From: JAFMJV01 sp963814315
Lineage (GTDB): Bacteria > Chloroflexota > Limnocylindria > Limnocylindrales > CSP1-4
NCBI GenBank assembly: GCA_963814315.1
Contig: CAWFCG010000003.1
Location: forward strand, 1,178,001-1,242,000
Reading direction: 5' to 3'
Length of the DNA stretch: 64,000 nucleotides
Part shown: in pieces, positions 27,068 to 34,724 of the stretch
Layout of the letters: each line of letters opens with the position of its first letter
Position numbering within the stretch: position 1 is the stretch's first letter
Translations under genes and position numbers: made by a program
Notes under the pieces: generated by a model
Seen by the model: the letters and a program-made list of their open reading frames with translations, nothing else
What the model was told of the DNA's origin: nothing
Database searches by the model: none

Positions 27068-27691
27068 CTAGCGTGAGTCCGTCGGGTCGGCCAGCCGACC
27101 CGGGGTTGCACGATCCTCGAAGCGCTGACCCCGGGCGACCCGGTCGGCCGTTTCGAGGACACGTCGGCGGCGAGTCACTGCCCGTTTCGCGGTCACGATC
27201 CAGAGCAGGTAGGCACGCTTGGCAGTGGCCGTGAAGGCATCCCAGTTCGGCCTCGCCCGCGGGTGTTCAGCCATGGCCGTCGCGAGGTCGTCGGGGACGA
27301 GCAACGCCTCGACCGGCTCCAGGATGCTCCAGGACCCATCGGCCTTGGCGGCCGCGACCGCAGCCAAGCCGGCTTCGTTCATTCGCCCTTCAGCCCCCAG
27401 GTGCCGGACACGCTCCTTGTTGCTGCTGGACCACACGCTCCCCCTGCGCCGGGGCGACCACCACAGCATGCCTCGCTCGTCATCCAGGCGGCGATAGGTG
27501 CTGTCGACCCAGCCGAAACAGAGCGCCTCACCGATGGCATCCTCGTAGGCGATAGCGGGTTTGCCCGTTCGCGGCTTGTACTGGACCAGCCACACGCCGG
27601 TCGTTCGGCTGTGGTTGTCGGCCAGCCATGCTCGCCACGCAGCAGCTGTGGTGAAGCTGAGGCGTTCGGCGACGTCCATCACCTTGCTCAT
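27068..27691 (-). CDS. YdeI/OmpD-associated family protein
   Basis: A 207-residue protein. It has the family pattern of an N-terminal TTAAAWRAWLADNHSRTTGVW segment, IGEALCFGWVDSTYRRLDDE, and a C-terminal AYLLWIVTAKRAVTRRRRV helix. The molecular role of this family is not established; the name comes from a link to bacteriocin and peptide resistance. It overlaps the MoaD-like gene by 4 nt (ATGA), so the two are translated together. Confidence 0.82.
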   Translation of the reverse strand: MSKVMDVAERLSFTTAAAWRAWLADNHSRTTGVWLVQYKPRTGKPAIAYEDAIGEALCFGWVDSTYRRLDDERGMLWWSPRRRGSVWSSSNKERVRHLGAEGRMNEAGLAAVAAAKADGSWSILEPVEALLVPDDLATAMAEHPRARPNWDAFTATAKRAYLLWIVTAKRAVTRRRRVLETADRVARGQRFEDRATPGRLADPTDSR

Positions 27692-27969
27692 GCCCGGCGT
27701 TCGCCGCTGCCTCCCGAGACCGCCGGGATGATGTGTACCACGCTGGACCCTGTGAGCGGTGCGTCGAGCGTGGCGGGTCGTCCGTCGACGAAGGCGTTGA
27801 TGTGCCGACGCAGCCGAGGGCCCGGTTCGCACAGCCGGTCCCAGATGCCTGGGTAGCGGTCGTCGAGTCGATGGAGCAGCTCGGCGAGATCTTCTCCGGG
27901 CACCTCAAGATGTCGCGGCACGCCGGGGAATAGTGCAGCCAGGGAACGCGGGATGTGGACCTGGGCCAC
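27688..27969 (-). CDS. MoaD/ThiS-family ubiquitin-like protein with internal Gly-Gly
   Basis: A 93-residue beta-grasp protein: HIPRSLAALF at the start, LAELLHRLDDRYPG in the helix, and a C-terminal HIIPAVSGG. Active sulfur carriers end in Gly-Gly so that the C-terminus can be adenylated. Here six residues (SGERRA) follow, so cleavage would be needed, or the protein does not act as a carrier. The start is GTG. It lies between a BNR propeller gene (5-nt gap) and YdeI (4-nt overlap), not with molybdenum-cofactor or thiamine genes. Confidence 0.8.
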   Translation of the reverse strand: MAQVHIPRSLAALFPGVPRHLEVPGEDLAELLHRLDDRYPGIWDRLCEPGPRLRRHINAFVDGRPATLDAPLTGSSVVHIIPAVSGGSGERRA

Positions 27970-27974
27970 CGGCG

Positions 27975-29069
27975 TCAGTCCTCGAGCTGCGCGATCTCGA
28001 CCGAGGCGATGCCGGGCAGGAAGTCGGCCAGCAGTCGCCAGCTGCGCCCCTCGTCTCGGCTGCCGAAGAGCTGCCCGGTGCTGGTGCCGATGTAGACCCC
28101 GGCCGGATCATGCTGATCGACCGCCATCCCCTCGCGCAGCACGCCGAGATAGGCGTCGTGCGGCGGCAGGCCCTCGCTTTGCTGTGCCCACGACTCGCCT
28201 CCGTCCTGACTCTGCCAGACGGCGGCGCGACCCCCGGGCATGAACCGCCCCTGGTCGTCGCCGTTGAGCGGCACCGTCCAGATGGTTTCCGGCTCTCGCG
28301 GGTGCACCGCGATGGGGAACCCGAACGTGGAAGGCAATCCCTCGTTGCCATCGACCCAAGTCGTCCCGCCGTCGTCAGACCGATAGACACCCGTGTGGCT
28401 CTGCTGGAACAGCGTGTCCGGCCGGTCGGGATGCTGCACCAACTTGTGGATGCAGTGGCTGGTCTCGACATGTTCCTCAGCGGCGAAGAGGGCACGCACG
28501 CCGTGGTTACGCGGTTCCCACGTGGCGCCGGCGTCGGCGGTGTGAAAGACGCCCACTGACGAGATGGCGACCCACATCCGGTCGGCGTCGGTCGGATGGG
28601 GCACGATCGAATGGAGCATGAGTCCGCCATTGCTCGCCTGCCAGGTCGGTCGGGAAGGGTGCTCGCGCAGTCCACTCACGTGCGCCCACGTCACTCCACC
28701 ATCGTCTGAGCGAAAGAGCCCCGCCGGCTCCACGCCCGCGTACACCGTCTCGCCGGCGGGGGTGAGGTTCCAGATCCGTTCGACCCCCGAGGTCTCCGAT
28801 ACATCGGCCCCAGAGTCTTCGAAGCGGAGGCCCTCGCTCGATTGCGTCCAGGTCTGGCCGAGATCAGGGCTGCGCCAGACGATGGGGCCATACCAGGGGC
28901 TGCCGGCGCCGGCGAGGAGAGCGCCCCGAAGCGGATCCCAGGCCAGGTGCGCGATGGGCATGGTCTCACAGAACGGCCCACCGACCGTGACCCGCTCACG
29001 CTCGGCGTCGAGCTCCAGGATGAACGCGCCCTTGCGGGTGCCCAGCAGGACGAGTGTGCGCGATGCCAT
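27975..29069 (-). CDS. BNR-repeat beta-propeller protein (sialidase/YCF48-like)
   Basis: A 364-residue protein without signal peptide, so probably cytoplasmic. It opens TLVLLGTRKGAFIL and contains at least five BNR/Asp-box repeats (SPDLGQTW, SDDGGVTW, ADAGATW, SDDGGTTW, SQDGGESW, SRDEGRSW). It is usually labelled exo-alpha-sialidase or photosystem-assembly-like; neither activity is shown by the sequence. It heads a three-gene unit with the MoaD-like and YdeI-like proteins. Confidence 0.82.
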   Translation of the reverse strand: MASRTLVLLGTRKGAFILELDAERERVTVGGPFCETMPIAHLAWDPLRGALLAGAGSPWYGPIVWRSPDLGQTWTQSSEGLRFEDSGADVSETSGVERIWNLTPAGETVYAGVEPAGLFRSDDGGVTWAHVSGLREHPSRPTWQASNGGLMLHSIVPHPTDADRMWVAISSVGVFHTADAGATWEPRNHGVRALFAAEEHVETSHCIHKLVQHPDRPDTLFQQSHTGVYRSDDGGTTWVDGNEGLPSTFGFPIAVHPREPETIWTVPLNGDDQGRFMPGGRAAVWQSQDGGESWAQQSEGLPPHDAYLGVLREGMAVDQHDPAGVYIGTSTGQLFGSRDEGRSWRLLADFLPGIASVEIAQLED

Positions 29070-29173
29070 ATCTCGATGACCTCCATCCGCCCCCGCTTGA
29101 AGTCGCCAGTCTAGCCACCCTCGGCGACCTCGCTACTGCCGTGCCAGGCGAGGCACGCCGAGTACTCTTGACG

Positions 29174-30259
29174 TCAGTGGCGAAGCTGGACCTCCCCGGT
29201 GACGCCGATCTTGAAGGAGCCGCCTGGTCCCGCACAGTACTTGCGGCCAGTGATCGCGCACCATGGCGTCTCTACGGCGGAACCCTTCAGCCACTTCGCA
29301 TGGGAGTTCTTGCCGTCACCAGAGTCCATGAACACGACTGCGCCGAAACCCACGATGTCGTAGTAGGCCTTCGAGCCGTTTCCCTGGAGTCCGCCGGTGT
29401 AGATGGGTACCCAGACGGGCAGCTGGTTGTCGATGTAGTAGCTTAGGTCCGCCCACTCGTTGCCGGTCAACGCACCGATCTTGTCCTCGCTGCCGGGCAG
29501 GGCGACCTGCGTGCAGCACCCATGTGTGTTTCCGGGCGGGCCGATCTGCGAGTCGAGGAATGGCTGGTTCACCTCGCAGCCTCCATCGGCCAACATGCCC
29601 AGGCTGTTGCTCCAGTCGCACTTGCCGCCATTGCCCTGCCGACCGAATGACAGCCAGCCGAACGACCCGGGACCGATGAGATGGCCCGGCGTGAGCGCCT
29701 GACTCACGCAATCATCGAGGGCGGTGGGTTGGCAGCTGGCCAGCGCATCGTAGGTATCGTCCTCAAGGCCGACCGGGAGGACACCGCCGCCGACGCCCTC
29801 GCCAGGCGTCATCGCTGTGGCCGAGGCGGTGGCACCCCAATCGGTGATGCCGATGACCCCCAGCAGGAACGGGTTCCAGTCCGTCTGCGCCTCCACCACC
29901 ACGCCGAAGGCACGGTTGGGGATGCTGGTCGCGGTCGAGACATCAGCCAGGAATGCGCCCGTCTCATCGACATACGAAGCTTGCTTGAGTGTGGCGTCAT
30001 TCGACGCGAGGGTAGCGTCGACGGCTGCCCTGACGTTGGCCGCCGTACCGGCACCGGCTGGCGTACCGGTCAGGGAGATGCCGACGATGCGGGTACCCGC
30101 CATGGCCGCGAAGTCCGCGGCATTCTGCGCCTGGCGACGCTGGGCATACGCATACCCACCATCGACCACCACGGCGGCGCCGAGCACGATAGCCACCAGG
30201 GCCAATGTGAAGAGCACGATGGCCTGTCCGCGCTGTGAACTGCGATCCGTGGCTGGCAT
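29174..30259 (-). CDS. TadG-like pilus-associated protein
   Basis: A 361-residue protein with the TadG-type N-terminus: RGQAIVLFTLALVAIVLGAAVVVDGGYAYAQRRQAQNAAD (one membrane helix followed by the helical stalk). The rest is an exported, cysteine-containing domain rich in Gly and Asn. It would be anchored in the membrane with most of its mass outside. Family members help assemble Flp/Tad surface structures. AGGAGA lies 5 nt before the ATG. The pilin, ATPase and platform genes of a Tad system are not in this window. Confidence 0.8.
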   Translation of the reverse strand: MPATDRSSQRGQAIVLFTLALVAIVLGAAVVVDGGYAYAQRRQAQNAADFAAMAGTRIVGISLTGTPAGAGTAANVRAAVDATLASNDATLKQASYVDETGAFLADVSTATSIPNRAFGVVVEAQTDWNPFLLGVIGITDWGATASATAMTPGEGVGGGVLPVGLEDDTYDALASCQPTALDDCVSQALTPGHLIGPGSFGWLSFGRQGNGGKCDWSNSLGMLADGGCEVNQPFLDSQIGPPGNTHGCCTQVALPGSEDKIGALTGNEWADLSYYIDNQLPVWVPIYTGGLQGNGSKAYYDIVGFGAVVFMDSGDGKNSHAKWLKGSAVETPWCAITGRKYCAGPGGSFKIGVTGEVQLRH

Positions 30260-30268
30260 CCCTGTCTC

Positions 30269-30844
30269 CTAGTTGATGATCATGCTGGCCGAACCAGTGA
30301 GCGGAACGGCACCGAGGATGGAACTGACGAATGGGGTGAAGGTGTTGTACGTGTACAGCACGCGGATCGAGACGACATCCCCCGTCGAGCCGATGGCGTT
30401 CCCCGAACCATCGTGGCAGCCGTTGCCACCGGCTGCCTCGGTCCAGGCACCGGACGGAGCCGGGTCGGTCGCGTCACCGCGGTTGCAGCTGAGGTGAACG
30501 TCTGAGATGGGACCGAGCGTGGCCGTCATGCGATTGACCGCGTCGACCACCTGCGAATCGAAGGCAGTCACGTCAGTCGGGCAAACGTGGGCGCCGGGCC
30601 GCGCAGCCGTGATGTGGCCGGGATCGCTGACGCAAGCTGACCCGGGGACGCCGATCCAGGCGGCTTCAGCGGCCGCCAGGCGCGCGCCTTCGCGCGCTGC
30701 CTGTGACAAGGTGGAGTTGGTGAAGACCATGCGGCCGACATCCAACAGACCGAAGAGGAGCAGCAGGAACACCGGCAGGACCAGCGCGAACTCGACGAGG
30801 GTCTGACCCCCGTCTCGCTCAGGCCGAACCACGCGCCTGCACAT
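30269..30844 (-). CDS. TadE-like pseudopilin
   Basis: A 191-residue protein with the TadE signature GGQTLVEFALVLPVFLLLLFGLLDVGRMVF at residues 13-42 and the following AAREGARLAA helix. The C-terminal strand region (FVSSILGAVPLTGSASM) is typical. It overlaps the upstream TadE by one base (TGATG), so it is translationally coupled, and precedes tadG by 9 nt. Confidence 0.85.
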   Translation of the reverse strand: MCRRVVRPERDGGQTLVEFALVLPVFLLLLFGLLDVGRMVFTNSTLSQAAREGARLAAAEAAWIGVPGSACVSDPGHITAARPGAHVCPTDVTAFDSQVVDAVNRMTATLGPISDVHLSCNRGDATDPAPSGAWTEAAGGNGCHDGSGNAIGSTGDVVSIRVLYTYNTFTPFVSSILGAVPLTGSASMIIN

Positions 30845-31720
30845 CAGTTGTTGCTCACCGTCATGTTGGACGAGCACAGCACGACGGATCCTGCGGTGAG
30901 TGTCTGGCGCTGGATCTTCTTGTCGCCGGCGGCGTTCGTGAGCGTACCGTTGAAGCCAGCCTCGACGTGCCAGACCGTCGCGGCACCGATATCGTTCCAG
31001 TAGGTGTGGTAGAAGTCAGGCACCGTGCACATCGGTGGTGGTGTCGGCGGAGGTGTCGGTGTCGGCGTGGGAGTCGGCGTCGGCGTGGGAGTCGGCGTTG
31101 CACCTGGGCCGGGTGTCGGCGTGGGCGGGGGGGTCGGTGTGGGAGTCGGCGTCGGCGCAGGTGTGGGGGCAGGGGTGGGGGTAGGGGTCGGCAACGGCGT
31201 CGGCGTCGGGTTGGGCAAGATGGTGACGGCCAGGGGGTTCAGCACCGGGGCAGTCACCGACGCGGTCAGTGGGATCTGGCCGCCGAGGATACTCACCCAC
31301 CATCGGGGTCAGGAAGGTGAAGGGCAGACTGGCCGTGACCGTGACCTGGTTGCCGATACCGGTGGCGAACTGCGATGCCGTGTTGCAGGAGATAGGCGTG
31401 CCGCCAGAGGCCGCGAAGCAAGTGGGCGGGATCACGACCAACGTGCCCTCACCGCCCTGGCCCTGATTGGCCATCTCGCGCTGTGCAGCCTCGATCGCGC
31501 CGGCCTCGTACGCCGCCCGGTCGAAGGACGCATCCGCCGCATGTGCTGACGCATAGAAGGTCCCTTCTCGAGCCGCATTGTTGACGGCGATGTAACTGAA
31601 GAACAGACGCCCGAAATCCACCGCCAGGAGCAGTAGCAGGAGCATCACTGGGGCGATGAGCGCGAACTCGACCAAGGCCTGACCGTTCGATTTCGTCTTC
31701 AGCCTCGGGCCACTGCGCAT
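30844..31720 (-). CDS. TadE-like pseudopilin with a Pro-Thr linker, interrupted by a +1 frameshift
   Basis: The first frame (from 31720) has the TadE helix NGQALVEFALIAPVMLLLLL and NNAAREGTFYASA, and reaches FTFLTPMV. The matching continuation (SILGGQIPLTASVTAPVLN) is in another frame, reached by removing one C from the CCC at 31296-31298. The repaired protein has about 291 residues: the TadE domain, a linker of about 55 residues of Pro-Thr repeats, and a C-terminal cysteine-containing domain. As written, the first frame runs out of register to 31016. AAGGAG precedes the ATG. Confidence 0.75.
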
Positions 31721-32160
31721 CTTGAGGTCTCCTTAGAGGCTTCGGCAGGCGTTCTGTAGCACCAAGACGGCGACCAATATCCATCGTACTTCACGGCACC
31801 AGTTCGGGCCGGTCTTGGGACACCTCGGCCGATGGCATGGGTGACGCGTGCGGGAGGTCGTGCGGGAGGTCGTGGATCCCGGGTCTGCCGACGCCCGAGG
31901 TGAGTGTACCCATGGCCGGAGCGTACTATTGCCTGACGTAAGTACGACCCCCGTGGCACTCTCGCCGGCGGGCGGGATGGTGGTACCAACACCGCCTTGA
32001 GCGGTCGAGACCACGCGCACGATGCTGTCGACGATCCGCTGACCGAGGTGGCAACCTATCGCCTGTTGCGCGTGCCGCTGCACTCCCGAGACGCCTTGCA
32101 GGTGTGAGCTCAGGAAATGCGACCGTGTTGGCGGCACCAGGAATACGGGTGGATCCAAAT
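31721..32160. other. 440-bp non-coding stretch between divergent genes
   Basis: No coding sequence is supported on either strand. It should contain the promoter of the TadE/TadG unit (TACACT on the minus strand near 31905-31910 is a possible -10) and of the small secreted protein. A tandem GTGCGGGAGGTC repeat lies at about 31848-31872. Confidence 0.35.
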
Positions 32161-32544
32161 GTGAAACGACTGATGGCTGTCTTGGCGATGTCCTCACTGC
32201 TCGTCGTGTCGCTCGCTGGCGTGACGACTGCTGGAGACGGCGATGGATACGGCAAGAAGATCAAGGCTTGCACAGGGCTCAGCTATGGCCAGCTCAAGAA
32301 CGTGGCTCGCGCGGGCGAGCTAGCCAGGAAGACCCGGCAACACATCAAGCCGCTCTGCGACCCGGACGTCAACGTTCCAGGCATCGGCAAGAACCTCTCG
32401 TATGGCAAGCGCATCAAGGAATGCACGGACCTGTCGTACGGTCAGTTGAAGCGCGCAGCCAAGAGGGGCGGCATCGAACGCCACGACCCCGCAATCATCG
32501 AGGGATTCAAGCCCGCGTGGGGCGCCAAGAAGACCTGGATGTAG
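32161..32544 (+). CDS. Small secreted protein with a tandem repeat, unknown function
   Basis: A 127-residue protein. A signal peptide (LMAVLAMSSLLVVSLAGVTTA) is followed by two copies of a basic repeat of about 22 residues: YGKKIKACTGLSYGQLKNVA and YGKRIKECTDLSYGQLKRAA. Each copy has one Cys; a third Cys lies between them. The GTG at 32161 is the best start; ATG 32173 is an alternative. No family is recognised. Confidence 0.6.
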   Translation: MKRLMAVLAMSSLLVVSLAGVTTAGDGDGYGKKIKACTGLSYGQLKNVARAGELARKTRQHIKPLCDPDVNVPGIGKNLSYGKRIKECTDLSYGQLKRAAKRGGIERHDPAIIEGFKPAWGAKKTWM

Positions 32545-32609
32545 TTCATGCCCTTCTGCACCGTCGAGCCGACTCCAGACGAGGCCTAGGGCACAAGGAG
32601 CGTGCTTGT

Positions 32610-32638
32610 GACGGCTGGCAGACCGACGGCCAGCCGTC
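32610..32638. terminator. Stem-loop between convergent genes
   Basis: GACGGCTGGC and GCCAGCCGTC form a perfect 10-bp stem around a 9-nt loop. It lies 66 nt after the secreted-protein gene and 14 nt before the end of the HAD gene on the other strand. No T-run follows, so it may act with Rho or in both directions. Confidence 0.5.
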
Positions 32639-32651
32639 GTCACGTTCGACG

Positions 32652-33470
32652 TCAACGCCCCAGCTGGCCTCCATTCGCCTCCGCCGCCTCCACCTCGGGA
32701 CCGCAGATGAAGGTCTCCACCTCCGGTCTGGTGCGCGTCGCCCACTCGTCGTAGGCACCGGGATCGGCCGGCAGGCGGCCATCCAGCAGCGCCAGCTCGA
32801 CCCATTCGGCGACATCGGAAAGTCGGTCCCAGGGTTCGTAGGCGATGCCCTCGACCTCACACCAGGCGGCCAGCGACGCCTTGGCGAAGATCACGTCAGC
32901 ATGGTGCGCGGCGTAGCGGTCGCTGGGGCCGTCTCCGACGAAGACCACGGCTCGCCCGGCATCACGGTGGCGCCGAATGCGCTCGCGTTTGCAGGTGCCA
33001 CAAACCATGCAGGTGGGATGGCCGTACGGGAAGCTCACGCCGGCCGCGCCCATCCCCAGCTTCGAACGGTTGGTGGCCACCGGCAGATCCGGCAGTCCCA
33101 CGCCCGCCAGCATGCGCTCCACGTGGAAGCCGATGCCGTCGCTGACGACCTCGATGGCGCCACCCACGGCCTGCACAGCCGCCACCAGGTCACCTAGGCT
33201 CTCGTCCAGTCGTAGCGCGTCGACTTCACGCAGCAGGATCGCCACGTCGCGCGGCAAGACCTCCATGTCCCAGGCGATGAGCTCGCGAGAGCCCTTGCTG
33301 CCAGCGATGTAGAGCTCGTCCATGTGGCGCACGAGCGACTGGTCCTCGACCAGCGTACCGAGCAGCGCGTCACCGACGTCTGCGAGGCTGATGGTGCCGT
33401 CGAAGTCGAGCAACACGCTGATCGGCGCGCCGCCGGGATCGAAGTCGGGGTGCTGCGCTGCTTGGCTCAT
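32652..33470 (-). CDS. HAD-family phosphatase (MtnX/phosphoserine phosphatase-like)
   Basis: A 272-residue HAD hydrolase. Motif I is LLDFDGTIS near residue 22, motif II is EVVSDGIG near residue 112, and motif III/IV is VVFVGDGPSD near residue 188. A CMVCGTCKRERI segment resembles the cysteine pair of MtnX-like enzymes. It removes phosphate from a small metabolite; a methionine-salvage role is possible but no salvage genes are nearby. The ATG at 33470 follows GGAGAG at 6 nt; 33488 is an upstream alternative. Confidence 0.8.
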   Translation of the reverse strand: MSQAAQHPDFDPGGAPISVLLDFDGTISLADVGDALLGTLVEDQSLVRHMDELYIAGSKGSRELIAWDMEVLPRDVAILLREVDALRLDESLGDLVAAVQAVGGAIEVVSDGIGFHVERMLAGVGLPDLPVATNRSKLGMGAAGVSFPYGHPTCMVCGTCKRERIRRHRDAGRAVVFVGDGPSDRYAAHHADVIFAKASLAAWCEVEGIAYEPWDRLSDVAEWVELALLDGRLPADPGAYDEWATRTRPEVETFICGPEVEAAEANGGQLGR

Positions 33471-33492
33471 AGGAGGCTCTCCGGACATGCAG

Positions 33493-33516
33493 AAGCCGGG
33501 CCGCGGGGCCCGGCTT
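33493..33516 (-). terminator. Strong GC hairpin downstream of the small membrane-protein gene
   Basis: AAGCCGGGCC and GGCCCGGCTT form a perfect 10-bp stem with a 4-nt loop, starting 20 nt after the stop at 33537. The following bases are TCTGC, not a T-run. It separates the 53-residue gene from the HAD gene. Confidence 0.6.
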
Positions 33517-33536
33517 GCCGCAAGGTGAGTGAGGGG

Positions 33537-33698
33537 CTAGACGCCTGCCTCCTGCTCCAGCTCAAGCGCCTCTTCGTCGGCTTCTTCCGTGAGCTTCAGC
33601 CACACGAATAGGCCGGCCAGGACGACCAGCGGGACGATGACGGCGGCCGCGATGAGCACTCCCAGTGCCGCCGCGATGAACTTGATGATGCTGCCCAT
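33537..33698 (-). CDS. 53-residue single-span membrane protein
   Basis: A short frame with a strong ribosome-binding site (GAGGAGG, then 9 nt, then ATG). It encodes a basic N-terminus (MGSIIKFIAAALG), one long membrane helix (VLIAAAVIVPLVVLAGLFVWL) and an acidic tail (TEEADEEALELEQE). A hairpin follows the stop. The layout recalls small stress or regulatory membrane proteins. No family is recognised. Confidence 0.65.
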   Translation of the reverse strand: MGSIIKFIAAALGVLIAAAVIVPLVVLAGLFVWLKLTEEADEEALELEQEAGV

Positions 33699-34018
33699 GG
33701 GATCGGACCTCCTCGAGCGGCACGCCCCTCCTGGAGCTGGACGTGCCTATCAGCGCTGTTCGAATGACCTCTGACGATGCTACGCCCAAGCCTATCGCAC
33801 AAGCGGCTCTGGGGTGTCATCGAGCATCCGTTCATCCGTGCCCCGTCATGGAGCCGATCGCCATCTCCGTCTCGCTCACCCTCGAACCGCAACCTGAGGG
33901 TGCCGACATCAGCTCGTTGGAGGGACCCTGGGTGGCGCCCTCGGTGGCGAGCAAGTCCTGACCACGACCCGGGCGCGAGCACGCGAACTGACACGAGCCC
34001 GTGATCTGGCGAGATCGG
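33699..34018. other. 320-bp stretch without a supported gene
   Basis: It contains the leader of the 53-residue gene. TAGCAT on the minus strand near 33777 is a possible -10. Open frames on both strands lack ribosome-binding sites and family resemblance. No RNA fold was recognised with confidence. Confidence 0.35.
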
Positions 34019-34549
34019 CTACCGCGACGCCGGTGGCGGAGGCTGCGGCGCCTGCTCGCCACGCAGGCCCGGACCTTGCCGGATCATCGAGTGCAGATCG
34101 TCGGCCGTGAACTCGGCGAGCTGATGCTTGCTGCCCTGTCGCGTGTTCATCAACAACCGCAGCACATACGCCCCTTCCTGCTCGAAGAAGAAGACGTCCT
34201 TGGGCTTCTGATCGTCGATGTAGCGCCCGATGACACGCATGGTGCGCTCGTAGGGTCCGGCCATCGGAGAGCCGTCATTGTGGGGGCCGTTACGCCGGCG
34301 AGCCTGCGAATCCTCAAGGAATCGGGCGATGTCCTCATCGAGGAAGGTGTAGGTCTCCTTGGTGATCGTCATCGTGGGGTCGGCCCAGGCAGACGAATCC
34401 TGTGTCTGGCCGACGATACCCTGGACGATGAATCCGTCGGGCGCTTCGGCCAACAGGATCTCGTACAGGCCGCGCTGATCGACGAAGGCGCCGATGGAGC
34501 GCAAGACCTCCTCGTAGTCCTGGCGCGGACTACCTTCGTAGATACGCAT
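34019..34549 (-). CDS. Conserved-looking protein of unknown function
   Basis: A 176-residue soluble protein. It begins MRIYEGSPRQDYEEVLRSIG and contains two similar-looking parts, GFIVQGIVGQ and the later KDVFFFEQEGAYVLRLLM. It ends in a Pro-rich tail (QAPQPPPPASR). It has a good ribosome-binding site (GGAGG, 6 nt). No signal peptide or membrane segment is seen. The family is not recognised. Confidence 0.6.
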   Translation of the reverse strand: MRIYEGSPRQDYEEVLRSIGAFVDQRGLYEILLAEAPDGFIVQGIVGQTQDSSAWADPTMTITKETYTFLDEDIARFLEDSQARRRNGPHNDGSPMAGPYERTMRVIGRYIDDQKPKDVFFFEQEGAYVLRLLMNTRQGSKHQLAEFTADDLHSMIRQGPGLRGEQAPQPPPPASR

Positions 34550-34724
34550 CGAGAGCCTCCGTGGATCTCCCCACTGTTCGGTTCACTCCCCGTCGAGCGC
34601 GCAGGCGCACGGCGCTGACGGATGTGGCGCTGACGATAGACGCGGAGGAGCCGCATGGCAATGAACGACCGGCGACTCCCGACCGGTACTGAGGTCCGGG
34701 TGGGCGCGCACTGCTCATTCGCGC

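Noticed and set aside
31016..31296. The His/Asp/Ala-rich tail of the first TadE frame as a real domain
   Set aside because: It is the Pro-Thr repeat read in the wrong frame; the correct frame restores the conserved TadE ending.
33925..33955. GGGTGGCGCC, which recalls the conserved T-box sequence
   Set aside because: The T-box core GGGTGGNACC is not matched, no specifier stem was found, and the gene that follows on this strand is antisense.
33743..33961. A 72-residue plus-strand frame in the 33.7-34.0 kb gap
   Set aside because: No ribosome-binding site or -10 box at a useful distance, no family resemblance, and similar frames exist on the other strand.
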